64,000 nt of DNA from Phytoseiulus persimilis. Its lineage: Eukaryota; Arthropoda; Arachnida; Mesostigmata; Phytoseiidae. Below the pieces are notes generated by a model. It saw nothing but the letters and a program-made list of their open reading frames with translations. It ran no database searches and was not told the origin of the DNA. The stretch lies in contig CM075104.1 in the NCBI GenBank assembly GCA_037576195.1, positions 5,214,775 to 5,278,774 on the forward strand, in the 5' to 3' direction. Positions 36,450-48,977 of the stretch are shown in pieces. The translations under genes and the position numbers were made by a program. Position 1 is the first letter of the stretch, and each line of letters opens with the position of its first letter.

Positions 36450-38656
36450 TCCTATGGAAGTATCGATAGAACAGAGGTCGGACACCTGACGTAAGGAAGA
36501 TCGAGATTCAACAAAGGGGGACGGGGTCTCGTCACCAATGAGAGGAACAGGAAGCTTCTGTATAGAATCGAGGATAGAAATTTATGAAGTACCGGCGCTT
36601 CCTCGGACATGTGAGCGGTGCCCGGTAGAGGGGCGATCTGAGGTTTCAAAGAGCACCAGAAGATGAGAGGGAGAAAAATAGCGCTCGACTCAAATTAGCG
36701 AGCCCACTCATTGGAAGCTGACCTGGCGATTCCTTCCACATGCGTTTTTCCTCTACACAAATCTCTCGGTGGCTAGCGGGAGCTCGAAACTCGGAACACG
36801 ATCGGAGAATCAGGATACCACTCATCTCGCTCCGCATTCTCCTTTGCGTCTGAGAATTGTCTCCCGAAACGATCGGCGTGTGCACGACTCATATCGAGTA
36901 GTATCTCGGCTCCATTTGTCTGAGCACAAGCCATCCTCGGATGGCTCTGGATTGATAGCTATTTCTTTTTGTTGTCAAGGGTCATCTACAGAGTTAATCA
37001 GCTTTCGAGCGGAGTGAGATGCTCAAAGAGGAGATTGTCGCATTAGATTCGGGTGGAAAAAAATCAGCTCCGCTACCTTTGTGACATGAGGGGCCAACAG
37101 TCAAGAGGGGTTCCGACGAGACGCGGCGAGCTATGGAGACGGGGAGAATAACGCTTCGTAAGACTAGGAGAAATAGGCAAAGGCGCTTACGAGCTTGATT
37201 ACTCTCACGAACAACAACCTCCAAGATGTCCCAACGCGCTGGCGCGACTGTTATCTAACTTGAGTCTGGCCGTGTGCTTGTCCGCCCCACCCCTGCTCGC
37301 CTGTCAGCTTTCGAAAACTGCGGGCGCCTGCTTCCCTCTCGAAAAGTTGATTGTTCCGCCTGAATACCTCCAGGATGCCGCCGTTGATAGGCGAACAAGC
37401 AACTGACGCGCAACGATAATTTCGAGTGGCAAAATTTATATTTCCTCCGCTGCGTCCGAAGCGGTCTCCGCTCAAACATGTGAATGACAGACCACGGTGA
37501 TTTCGGGGGCTTCGGTCATCAAACAATTTGTAGCAGCAGAATGATCAACAGCGATCCTGCGAAATTCAAGAAGATCGGAAGCCGCTTCCTAGTTCTGCTC
37601 GAGTTCCTTCATTTTTCGTTTCCCTGGGCCGTGGGACTGGATTTCGTTTCCTCGTCCACCACGGCTCCCCTGAGGAGAACTCAGTGAACCGATAAGAGAC
37701 TTCCCATACGGATCCAATGCTCTCTCCGGAGCGCCTTTCGCTTAATTCTCCCCAATCCGTTCCCTCATTATCATCCCGTGTTCCGTCTGCTGCCGTTTTC
37801 GAATTTGTTTTCAATGGGCCCCCTTTGCCCAGAATCTATATATTCATCTGCCTATCTTCCCACCGATTTACCTGACTGCGCTCCCAGGTTGAGGACTCCA
37901 CCCGCGTTTCTTTTCTTCCTCGAGGGAGAGATGGGAGCACTATGGGGATAAGAGCTTCTACTGTTCACTGAAATCGATTCTTTCCGAAGAACCCTCCGAC
38001 TCCGATGGATCATCGAACTGCTATTTGGTCTGGCACATTAGTCGACCCGAAAACAGTTCTGAACATGTTGCTTCGGTGAACACGGAAGGAAAGTGGGAAT
38101 CGATTCATGCGCTGGCTCCCATCGGGGGACCAGATACCACCCTTCTCGGTAGTTTGTTTGGTGTTCGACTAGCAGTTTCGATTTCGCGCAGGCTTCAACT
38201 GCTGTTCAAATGGCCCACTCTCTCAGTCTAACCGCCCGAGCTGGTCGACTGACTGCATCTCACGCTGGGTCTGCGAAAGCTGTGATGCCTCCTCAATAGA
38301 CTAATAGGTCTCGGAGTCGTGTTGCCGTCGCTGCTCAATGAACGGGATCGAAACACATATTGGCTTGCTTCTCTTTTGTGATTTGCTCCAAACTTTTGCC
38401 AGAAGACGAGGCACAGGAACCGATTCTCCCTAAGCTCTCTTTCCTATGCCGCTTTTCATTCTATCGCTCGGATTCCTCCCGAGCTTGGCTCTCCAGCGAG
38501 CTCGTCACTCTCTGCAACAACCACGAACTTCTGCAACAGACCTTTCGTCAGGCTTCGGACAAACTTCAACGAGCATTGTATATCATCCAATATTCTTGGA
38601 AAATCTCCATTGATGCACGGATAGGAGCCGTGCACTACAAAGCTCCAGATAAGAGC

Positions 38657-38676
38657 GGGGGGGGGGGGGGGGGGGG
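38657..38676. repeat. poly-G tract (20 G)
   Basis: Twenty consecutive G followed by AGTATGG, as after the 22-G tract at 26189. It lies in a non-genic stretch and breaks an otherwise meaningless open frame with a Gly run. Confidence 0.95.
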
Positions 38677-39830
38677 AGTATGGAACGGATGCGGAGGCGT
38701 GATGACTTCGCGTGTGATACGCGCCCCTGACTTGAGGACAACGCCAAAACTCAAACAATATCAAAGCTGTCGTCAGGGCTTCTTTCGTGTTATGGAAACC
38801 AAGCCTCACGGAGCTCAGGCAACTTGACTCTTACTTCGTCACTACTTGACCTGTTCCTGGCTCCCACGTGCTTCCAAAACTATCTCGAAAAATGCCGCTG
38901 AGCCGACCGGATCATATTCAGGGGAGTTGAACGTCGATGATTGAAATTGGAAGCACCTGTCGGCCGCGGCATATTTTCCGAAAAAGCCTCAAAATCTTTC
39001 TTTCCGTGAAACGGGTGGTGGAGTTCCTGCATCCGAACACCCGGTATGATCAGCCCACATGAGAAACTTTTAGCGTGACATCATGAACAGGGTGCGGGGC
39101 GGCGACCTCGATTCCAATGGAATATTTTGTCCCATTATCTCACATGAAACCAGGGATCCTATTCCTTTTCGTCTCAATGCTGGCAGAGCATGCTCGGCTT
39201 TATTCCTTACAGGAGATCACAAAGCCATAGCAGACTCGATTCGCGGAAGTGAGATCACACGCGGTGGGCGTTTCTGGAGAAATCAGATACAGGTGGAATC
39301 TTCGACACTGTCGTATTATTTCGGGCAACGACTTTTGAATCGCAAACGATGTTTGCTACGAGGGCAGCTCCGAGCCGTGTTGATCAACAAACTGGTTGGA
39401 TGAAATTTTTTGGATTTTCATTACTCAGAGGTTTATCAGCATTCGAAGAATGAAGATCCAGCGTCCTGATCAGCGATTTCAGTTCTGGCGCTGGTTTCCG
39501 ATCCTTGTGAACCTCTGCTCAGGGCACTTCAAGCACTTCTGCGCATGCGCGCTTCGCAGTAGGTGCCAGCTGAAATCGTGGGATGAATTTCTCCCCTGAA
39601 AAACCGCGACCGTTTCCCGGGCAGATTCCGGATTTTTTAAGAATTCCGAGATTTTCTGACCTCACTGTTCCTCTGCCGAAAGACCCTCATCTAAGCGCAG
39701 CTCCTCTCGGCGATATTCTCGATTCTCGTGTCGCCTGCTGTTTCCGAATCCATGCTCAACTCCTTCAGTCGCCTCCTGAGTGCTGATGGACATCCGACGG
39801 TATGGCAGTTTACGGTTGAGGGAATTTCAG

Positions 39831-39979
39831 ATCAATGTCGGGGCGATTCCAGTCCTTGCAAGTTATGTACAAGTTCCGACTGGGAAAAAAACGTTGAGCA
39901 GATACAATGATGATCACGTCAGTGATGAGGCCTCAAATCAATCACGACCGAAGCGGACACCAAGCATTGTGTCCGGCCG
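39831..39979 (+). other. isolated exon-like segment, unrecognised
   Basis: A plausible acceptor (GAATTTCAG) and a plausible donor (CG|GTCAAT) bound 149 nt that are open in one frame and encode a segment starting INVGAIPVLASYV and ending in a basic, Ser-rich part. I found no exon upstream or downstream with a compatible phase, so this may be a chance pairing. No domain is recognised. Confidence 0.18.
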
Positions 39980-42900
39980 GTCAATACCCGAGCGAAATTC
40001 TTGTTCGACGGAATTCCTGACGCAGCAGCTACAAGGCTCTTCCTCCTGTTGCCTCGAGACGACCGCGCGTCAGATCCCTCTACGCGTTGTCGTAATAAAA
40101 AAAATATATTTGAAATCTCAGGGGTAGGTTCCTCGACGAGGGTCGTTGATGACCGCTCCTCCGAGTACTCACCATGGATGAAATCCAACGATGGAAAACT
40201 GAGCTTATCTCCGCGAAACCGGAGTACTTACAACTCGCTGGCTGAGCTGACCGAGCTCGAAGACGTTTCTCCTGAAAAGTCGACGCCGGTGGCATCAATT
40301 GAGCCATTGTCAGGTTTAATTGAAGAGCCGAGCACTATGATTGAGATACTTGCAGATCAGGACCGACACAATATGGTGTTGAGAAAGCCGTTGTTGGTAA
40401 TCATGACAGTCATCACTTTGCCGGAGAGAGAACTCCTCAAACGGCTGTTTCGACGATCCAGCGTTACGCGGCAAGCTTATTCTCCCGTCTGGCGACCAGG
40501 CATCGGAGCACTCCTTGCTCAACGCATCTCAGCAATGACAGTTAGAATGCGCCCGGATTCGAGCAGAGTTCTTATGATCGCGAATATTGTGTTGAAGGGT
40601 CCAAGGTCAACGAGTGACCACATTAGGTTCTGAACTATTCGTCCTGTCGAGGCACTTAGAAGCAAACTGGAAACAGTACTTTGCCGACTCTGTGAGATCC
40701 TAAAGCATTCATGTTACGACTGGAATTATTTATTGAATTATGCGATCACCGCCACGCTCCGCCCTCATTCGCTGTACTCATTTTCTTGTTATTTTCCGTT
40801 CTTCACGCTCAAACGTTGACGTCGATCACAATCTCCAGAGGGGGGGAGTCCGTTTGGATGGGATTCTTTCCCCGCATCTGGGGAGGCTCACAAGGGCGTC
40901 GCGTGGACTTTCAAATTTTTTTGCTCGCTGAGCGTGTTTCGGTGATGACCAGCGATCTTGCGTGGATATCTCGAGGAGCGACGAGCGGTCCCTAACGACG
41001 AGCAGACATCATTCATCGCTAGTATGAAAAGCAGTACCATGGCGAGAGCTGTTCAACATCCTTCATTGGCCAATCGATCGTGATGGGGCTTCTCCCGCTT
41101 AGCCCAGTAGATAGTGAACGCGACTACTTCAAACGACTTGTTGGAGACGCTCTCACAAGTTGAAGACAAGAGATACCAAAACTGTCGGGGCGGTTCTTGG
41201 AGACGGAAGTCGTGATAACGAGTCTTGCATGGAATTGATCAGGTCGAGTTCAAGGAGTCATCGGTGGCTTTCAGGAGCGCTGGGTAGCTTCCTCTCATCG
41301 GCGCTTCCCATTCCGGGGCTGCGTCAATGTTCCAGTCAAGCATGAGCTTGCAAATGAATCTTGACCCGATATTCGATGTCCATGGCCTATCCAATGAGCT
41401 CATTGCACTGGAGCGCAAGTCTTTTAGTCGCGGTCTCTGGTTTCTTTGGGAATGTAGAGGTTTCGGAGCCTCGTTTCTCGTTGCAACCGGTTTTCGTATT
41501 TGGTTCCCATACGGGACGCGTGATTGCTGACACCCACGGAATTCGGCTTTGAAGATTCGGGCAGCAGCTTTCTAGCGAATATTTCATTCCATTCCAATCG
41601 TTGATCGGATCTAACTACCCGGCGCAAGCACTGCGGTTTCCGGCCTCAATATCGCTGTGATAGTTTGAATCCTCTTCAAGATGAAACCATGACACAAACT
41701 CTGTGGCACCTGAGAAGAGAACTTGCTCGATTTGAATTCCACGATCTGACACAAAAAAAAACAGGAGAGTGGCGTTCGGAACGAGCGACAGGGGCTGCGT
41801 GAAGACGTTGTCCGCCCGAGGTTATGATCTGAGACTTGGATTTGAACAGCGCTACGGGGGAGGGACGCACGCGCGATCCCGGTGCATGGCTCGAAGGTAC
41901 CTGGAATATCGTCTGTCTTGGTGTAAGAAGGGATAGATATCATATTTGCAATCAAGCCAGCGGGAAAAGCACCGTCCATGTCGTCTCCCGCCGGACCGTG
42001 TTTCCCTGATCCTTCTCGAGAAGCTAAGCGGCGTGTTGGAAAGCTTCCTCCTGGTCGACTCGACCTCCTCCGAGGATTCTTGACCCCTCGACGGGTCTTA
42101 GTGTCTAACCATACCCCGTTTCGCCTCATCGGAACTCCGGACCTTCGGGCGAGTCATCCAGACTCCGACCAATTGTGGGGCCCGAATTCAAGGCCAGCTG
42201 ACCTAAATTCCTCTACTAACCGCATCGTTTGGGTAGCGGATGCAGGTTATTGTAGCTCCTTCGCGTATTTAATTTGAACGAGATTCCTGAACAGTCCTGA
42301 GCATCGCTCCGTCACCTTGGAACTTGTGACGCAGTGCAAATTCCAGGCTCAGCGTCCACGTCGCCTCTTTCATTTGATCTCGAAAGTTGAGGAATTTCGG
42401 CATATCGCTCACACGTCAATTGACTTTATCCGAAACTGGAAGATACATTTCCAGACATTCGCGAGGAGCTCGCACTACATCGATTAGTTACCGATGACAC
42501 CCGGGGACGAACCGAATTCGGGCTTCCAGCGACCTCTCGTTGCATGCAGCACGAAGTATAACGAAAGTCATCTCAATGAAGACCTTCCCACGTCTGACGG
42601 GGAAGATGTTTGTCGCGAATCGAGGTTCCAGGAGCTCCAGTTTGAGAACCATACCTACACAGTTCGTATGCGGCAAAAAAACTGCCGCCACATCCAGAAA
42701 AGTGTGCCTGAGCACTGAGACGGCAAAACCTTACAAATCTTCGTTCGCTGGGAGCGAAGTACTTGTGACTTGGCCCGCCATGTCTATTGGTAATGTCACC
42801 AGCGTACCGTGAGGGAAAGGGGGCGGTCTGCTCCGGGTATGAAGGCTACAGGGGCATCAGGATACAACTGACTGTGGGAGAAACGCGCTCACACACCCTG

Positions 42901-44550
42901 TGAGATCATCCGTCTGATCACTCACCAGATGATCACTCACCTGGAAATACACGCGGCGCACACCTCTGCTCATGAGTCGAAGAATACTCAGATTTCAAGG
43001 TCCCTCTCGCGTATCGAAGGTCGGCACACTTGTGGGTGATGCGTCATAGCTGTGTAACATGTGTAAACTATCAGTGGTTGTCAAATTCTGCCAAATAATC
43101 GATGCCTGGGGCTCAACCACATTGGGGTTCATCGAATATATTTACCATGTCTCTCCGAAACGCTCTGCGAGACATCGCCAATGGTATGGTCAAAATTCGC
43201 AAATACATCGGGAGCCGATCTTCGTTCATCCGTACTCTGCCTCACCCAGATGGTTTCTCCGGAACACTGTATGCTACTTCCCCAATCATTTGATAACACC
43301 GCCTAATGGTGCAATACCCCTGGGTTGATTCATACGATGATGAAAATAAAATGATTCATCCTGAGAACTCGCCGTCGAAGGGAGCTGATTGCAGATTAAA
43401 ATCCCAGTCCTAAACAGAATTCATTGACATCGACGCCGAACCAGCACCCGCGGCTCGGTACGGAGCGCTTTGACCATTCTTCCCATGGTCAGACTCTCTT
43501 CGGAATGAGCTCCGCGAACTCCAAGAGGAATGATCGAGCCGCTTTCGGAATGGCCTCCGTGAATGAGCGGTCGGCTATCAATCTGCAGGGAGCGATAACG
43601 ACCACTTCGAGAATCACTGGTGTTCACGAGTCAGATCAGAATCGATTCAAAGGATTCGCGCCCGGTGAAATTGCCCTCCTTTGCTCCTTCCAGCGAGGTT
43701 TTCCCATATTCCCAGGATTCGTCTCGGTTTCACGCCTCGGATTTCAGCTCGGAAAGAGTTCGGGATGGCTCAGGGGACGTACAGAACGAAATCACAAGGA
43801 GCCAGATGGCTCACAGGCCCATCTGCGGCAGAAAGCCGCGGGCGTCAACCTAAATAGATTACGCGACCGTACACATGTACAAATCCTCACCGCTTTGACC
43901 ATCCAAATCGTTTTCTTCGCTACTCCGTCCGGCCGTTTCTCCAATCGCCTGTCGCGAATACGGCACGGACGCACGCAGATGCGTATGATCACCGCATCTG
44001 AATCACTGTCAGAGACGTTCGCACCGTCTACCGAGCCTTTGATAGCTGAGGCTACATTCGTCACGATTCGATGAGTTCTCGGATCGCGACGGTACGATCG
44101 TGCTGGGTTACCTCTTATTCTATGAACGAAGTTTATCAATGTCAATACTTCCCTGCAACTTGCTCAACAGCTATTGAGTGAGTTGTCATTGTGACACGCT
44201 CGGGGATGAGCCGCCGATCTCTTGTTTCAAAGTACAGTGACCCGAGCTCATTCTCACGATATCTTGCTTCCACCTCTCGGTGCCCCACCAATGTTCAAGC
44301 TCATCTAAGTGCAACGTCATCCGGTTCTCGATATGGCCGCTACTCGGAATGATGCTACTTCCGAACGAGTAACCAAAGAAATGGGAAGCCAATCGGCCAT
44401 GGAATCGTAACCTGCAGATTCGCTAAAAACTACCCCCATCGGACGGGAGCCTGACTTCGGATAGAACTCTGTACCTCCAGGCTGTCCATTGCACTATCGA
44501 AACCTCCTGAGTTCAGGTCCGCAGCCCAACTCGTACGCTTTGTGGGGATA

Positions 44551-44600
44551 CCTCCCCGGCGCCGCGCCACGCAAACCTTCGTTTGCGCTTAGGCGGAGGG
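44551..44600. other. hairpin with perfect 7-bp core
   Basis: CGCAAAC (44570-44576), loop CTTC, GTTTGCG (44581-44587), flanked by a further CGCC/GGCG pairing and outer CCTCC/GGAGG. The structure could form in DNA or RNA. No function is implied; it does not read as a tRNA. Confidence 0.5.
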
Positions 44601-44712
44601 TTTTAGGCTAAGGCCCTCTCTCCGAAAGCCAGTTTCCCGAAATGTACCCTCTCTCGATTTGAACCATGCGCTGAGTCGGCGGGACTGAATTTCAGTGTTG
44701 CCTTGCTCTGCG

Positions 44713-44737
44713 CTATCTGACCCGGTCGCTCAGATAG
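44713..44737. other. hairpin with perfect 8-bp stem
   Basis: CTATCTGA and TCAGATAG are separated by nine bases. It lies about 115 bp after the previous hairpin. It may be a chance inverted repeat or a relic of a mobile element. Confidence 0.45.
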
Positions 44738-45415
44738 TCAGGTTTCGTTAACCAGATCCATGCACATGAAACAAGACACTCGACAGCTTCATCGTTCCGG
44801 GAACGGTGTGGTCTCTTCCCTCTACTTTTCCACAGGCGTCGGACAAGGAATGAATATGCATAAAGAGGAATCCCAAAGAGGAAGTCGTAGGACTCTCCTG
44901 ATTTCTTTCAGAGAGACATCTTTTCAGTTCATCCTGGGCACAGGTGATCGTGGGGTCTCTTCCACCTCTCAGTCCAGCTAGATCAGCGCCCAGCTCTTCG
45001 AACTCGGAAAACGAGGTTTCTCGCGAATCGGTTCATTAAATCTGTCCCCACGCTATTGTTGAATCAAGCGTGGGAGGGCTCATCAGTGGGGCTGGAATTT
45101 CGTTCGAAAAACGCGAATATCGCGGCGGATCGCGGTCACGAATCGGGAATTCGCGGAAACTGAGTAAATCGCTCGAGAATCGTGGAGAGAGATGAGATCG
45201 TGTGAGTTCCGCAGACAACCCGATCAAAACTGAGTACATGGTGCAACGATGCAGAACACACACTATTTTATCAACTTGAGCACAGCATGAGCACCTTGCA
45301 ATACTAGAGAGGTCCTGTCACAGCCTGTGAATTCGTCCACCTCAGACGATGGGGACGGATTTGACTTGGAATATTATAGTGTAGATTTGCGTTGAGCTTG
45401 ATCTGTATCCAAACT

Positions 45416-45898
45416 CTAGGGCATACCAGTGTTAAGACGGAGCATGTTGCTGACGACTAAATTTGGCTCAGCGATGTTACGGCGGTCATTTCTCAATACT
45501 TTCGAGAACATGCTGGGAGACCGCTCAGCGGCAACACTGCCGGCTCCAACGCTGAGGCAAATTAGCGCTATTATAGGAAGTCTCGTGAAGCGTTGGGCTA
45601 AGGCAAGCCAGATGTCCCCGGGGTTACTGAAGCAATTGAAGTTTTTGATCGAGTTCCAGAACATTCTGAGCTCCGCCTTCGTCAACTCTACCACGTCGAG
45701 CCAGGGAATATGCTCGAAGACGTAATCACGAGCTACTGAAGTGATTCGAACGTTCTCGATCACCGCTGTGGAAGCCGGGAACGACAGAAATCGCGTAAGA
45801 GGCCAAGAATCGCGACTTCCGCGATTTTCTTCAAGCCCTACGCATCGGTCCTGGAGTATCGTGGGCAGTTCCGATGCCTCCTTGAATATGCTCCGAAA
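45416..45898 (-). mobile_element. hAT-family transposase C-terminal remnant
   Basis: The minus-strand frame is open for 161 codons without needing an ATG. Its last 80 residues match the hAT dimerisation region pattern: a Trp-led helix (DIWLALAQRF), LPIIALICLSVGAGSVAAER, then a helix with LRNDRR and a final NLVVSNMLRLN. The SVAAERSxS core corresponds to the family's (A/S)SxxxERxFS signature, here with Pro where Phe is usual. The frame is closed upstream by a stop; a second minus-strand frame (45899-46144) may continue the element after a frameshift. The zinc finger, the catalytic triad and recognisable termini are not visible, so the copy is presumably dead. Confidence 0.6.
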
Positions 45899-48476
45899 CT
45901 AGTGACAGACTTCCTGAGGAATGCCGATGCTCAGTTTCCGTCGGGAGCGCGTATCCCACATGGTCGCAAGCGCAATAGATGAACTCGGGTTAAGCAGTTC
46001 AGTGGAGTGACAGGCAACAGTATTCTCGCATCCTGCAGGGCGACCAGGGATAAGGCACTCTTTCCCTGAGAATTGTGATGGGACCCGACCCGAAAACCCA
46101 GAAGCAAACCTACGGAACTGAGCGAGGGGGCACACACCTTTCATGGCTGCGCCAAAACTGTCAGGACCATGAGGCTTCTTCCCGAACGATCCCGAGATTC
46201 TCCTCTCACAATGACACTGTGCACTCCCTCACGCAAGCTCCATTGTGTTTCCAGCCCCATCAATCAAGCTATTTAGTCTAGCAGTCGTGAAAGAAGACAC
46301 TACTCGTCATCATGCGAAATGTCCTCTGTCTCGAATGAGGCGGGCGCATGCCCTGGCGATTCCTGCGGTACGCTGTTCTGTGAGTTACCCCTCTGTCTCC
46401 CTAGAAGCTCTTCGTCTCGCGCGCACTTGCGTGGAAATCAGGCAGATGAGACTGAACTTCCTCTCAACAGAGACGAGCGTGGGTCAAGAGACTGTTTTCC
46501 GCTGTTTCCCCATTTCACTTCATGCGCGCCTCTTTTGCCCGCCTCGTTGATAACATCTTGATGCGCCAGGTCCGCTCCCTCAGACAGTCAGACCGGAGTG
46601 AGTCGACTTGTTGCTCAGACTAAGTACCGGAGTTGGGGAATCACCCTCTTAGACAGCCGCTCTCAGTTTGCGAGTCGGCATATATTCACTCTCATACCAT
46701 TTCAGGAATCGGAGGCCGTGAGCCGGACAATTGCTCAAATCGGGATAACCATGACGAGAACGGTAGTAGAAAGAACTGGGAATCAATGGGAACTTTGGGC
46801 ACATTCTGTCAGAGAAGAAGGACTTCATATCTTGCCCACGATTCGCGGAGGCTGTGTATTCTTGCTGTTCTTGGCAATTCAGACCTCGCGGGCGTGTACT
46901 CTGGTTCAGTGCTTCACCGATCGTGCTCAGGACACGGAACAACATTGGACGACCCAGGAAGATTCACACATGATGTTTTAGTCAATGAATCGGCCTCCTG
47001 TGGATGTTCTCAGATCCTTGTCACATCTCGAGCGAACATAGCCTGAATCCGAAAAAATCGGATAGGGACTCATGACCAGGGGATGACGCAACCGAGTCAG
47101 CGGCGATGTCCTCTGAGAGAAAATTTATGAAGATAGCGTTGGCAGTGTGGCTTCAATCGACCGAGGGATTTAGGCGAAGGAATTCTCGGCTCGGCTCTCT
47201 TCGTGCTCTTGAAGCTTGTGGACAGCAACAGTTCGCAGCAATTTTTGGTTTTAGCATCATGTTGTGCGCACCGCACGTTGGCATACCCAGCCATTCCCGG
47301 CGGCGTTCACCTCGCGGGCGCTGCAAGGTGGATCCGCTCGACACGCTGGCAGCTGGCCGGAGATTCTTCCCCGCCCGATGGGTCTCCTCCTCCTCTGTTT
47401 CGTCTCGGCGCTCCTCTCGAACGTCGCGGTTCCTCTTCTCTTCGTAGGCTCCTTAGGCGGACACACCCTCAGCAAACAGAGTCGAGGGTTACACACAGAG
47501 AACGCAGACACGAAGAAAAACCAACGAAATGTCGTTTACAGTCGCGCGTAAACAGCTGTTCACAGTTACTCCTGATCGGATGGTCGTGCTGTACCATCTG
47601 GCGTTGGAACGAAAAACAACAACGACGACAATGATGGTTGGGCTGATGATGACGATGATATGACGACAGCACCGCTGACGCCGGCTGCAGCAACAACAAC
47701 AACGTCGACGACGACTGAGATGACTTTCGGGACCAGATCGACGGAGAAGAGAAAATGAGTGGCGTTCCGCGCAGAAGAGATTCCGATGACCACAGCTTCT
47801 TCCAAAAGATACACGTCCAATTCGTGCCCAACCAGTTTCGGCGAGGGAGTGCAGAAACTCGCTTCTTCCTGTGCACCCCTCCAGGTCACGCTAAGAGCAT
47901 GGGAAACACTTGCGATGAACTTTCTTCAGCGGCTCAGTGTTGTTTCATGTTATGGACCCCCCTTGCGAATTCCCAAAGAGTTCCTCGATACTGGAAAGGA
48001 TAGCACAGCCGTTGATTATTCTCTTTTCTAAGATTGAAGAACTCAGACTCGGTGGTTGGGAGTCTGTCTCTCCATTGAGGCACGATCTCACACGATTCAA
48101 CAAATGCTCAAAATCGGGAGGATTTTTTGTTGTTGTTTTCTTTCCAATCGATTCCTTCAGTACATACCGTGTTTTTCAAACAGTGCCCATTCAGAAAGCC
48201 AACCCATTAAGATAAACCATACCTCGATTTTCGAACATTTCGGCTATATGAGCCGTGCCGAGAATATGCCCCGACTCTGTTAGCCGTAGCTGGAACTAAT
48301 CTAAGCGTGGAGCCCGCCCGCGAGAAATGTCGGAAGGAGCCTGAGACCTCGAAGTTGTCTGGTTTAGTGAGTGCCGATTAGAGATAACGCCTGTAGGCTG
48401 AGAAGCTTGTTGCACTCATTTGTTCCGAGTTCGAGGTGGTTGGAGGACTCTAATTTTTGTTCAGGAAAATATTTAA
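45899..48476. other. stretch between two transposon remnants
   Basis: This is probably decayed mobile-element sequence, but I recognise no transposase in it. At 47378 a plus-strand ATG opens a 57-codon frame with a signal-peptide-like start (MGLLLLCFVSALLSNVAV), followed 90 bases later by a possible acceptor (TTCACAG) and a low-complexity Asp/Asn then Thr-rich frame ending at about 47757. Whether these join as one small secreted protein is undecided. ACA/ACG-rich trinucleotide sequence at 47610-47720 makes open frames on both strands. Confidence 0.35.
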
Positions 48477-48977
48477 CCTATTTCGGGCGTGTTTGTTCTT
48501 CGATCTGAGGAAGCATGGGTGCGTCAAGATGTGACTAGGAAATGGGTTCTTTCGATGTCGGCGCCAATCGTTCGTGATGGACAAAGAGGACTCATTCTCT
48601 GGGATTCGGCGAGCATCCATCGTGCATGGTTAGTGAAGACTTTCCTCACCACGGGAGGGGTGGATCGGATCATGATTCCTTCTCGCATGCACGGGTACCT
48701 AAAGACTTTGGACCTTGCGATAAATGAACCCTTCAAATTTCACCCGCGCCATGAAGTCAATCAATACATAGACCGCCGCATGGGGGGAAATGCACGAGGC
48801 AACTTCGTCAAACCCAGCCTATCTGAAGCAGTGTCATGGGTCAATATCCTCAATGATTGTGTGAGAAATACATTGAGAGCTGGTTATCTTGAGAGAACTT
48901 TGAACAGCCTACACGACGGAATGGTCCTCCCGCGACCCGCCAACGAGAAACGGAATGGGTCTCCTCGAACTCGATGA
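48477..48977 (+). mobile_element. pogo/Tigger-type DDE transposase, C-terminal fragment
   Basis: The frame is open from 48477 and encodes the second half of a DDE_1 (pogo/Tigger, CENP-B-like) catalytic domain. It contains LILWDSASIH, whose Asp (48603-48605) aligns with the second catalytic Asp of the family's LLxxDxxxxH motif. It then has the IMIPSRMHGYLKTLDLAIN block, equivalent to the family's IPxxxTxxLQPLDVxIN, with the third catalytic Asp at 48711-48713. The spacing of 35 intervening residues fits the family. A following PSLSEAVSWV...LRAGYLE segment matches the usual helical end. The first catalytic Asp and the DNA-binding domain are absent: an in-frame stop lies just upstream. The conserved Gln-Pro before the last Asp is replaced by Lys-Thr. 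This is a decayed partial copy. Confidence 0.75.

Larger units (their letters stand above)
33100..45415. other. mostly non-genic stretch
   Basis: Open frames are short and overlap on both strands. Supported items are the homopolymer tracts, a tetranucleotide patch at 35 kb, a transposon-end-like sequence at 36.4 kb, an exon-like segment at 39.8 kb and two hairpins near 44.6 kb. The frame 40001-40633 (plus) contains an acidic, Ser-rich section (about 40118-40350) that looks somewhat coding-like but has no matching acceptor or domain. A short tandem duplication of GATCACTCACC lies at about 42916-42941. Confidence 0.5.

Noticed and set aside
43424-44074. A 216-codon plus-strand frame
   Set aside because: No domain, heavily overlapped by a 117-codon minus-strand frame, and no splice context. 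The length is within the chance range for this composition.
44400-44760. tRNA gene
   Set aside because: A GGTTACGATTCC-like B-box variant and a GATTTGAACC-like word occur on the minus strand, but no matching A box, anticodon arm or acceptor stem can be folded around them.
47566-47889. Minus-strand frame rich in Val/Ser resembling a membrane protein
   Set aside because: The hydrophobic run is the complement of ACA/ACG trinucleotide-like sequence. The low-complexity origin explains it.
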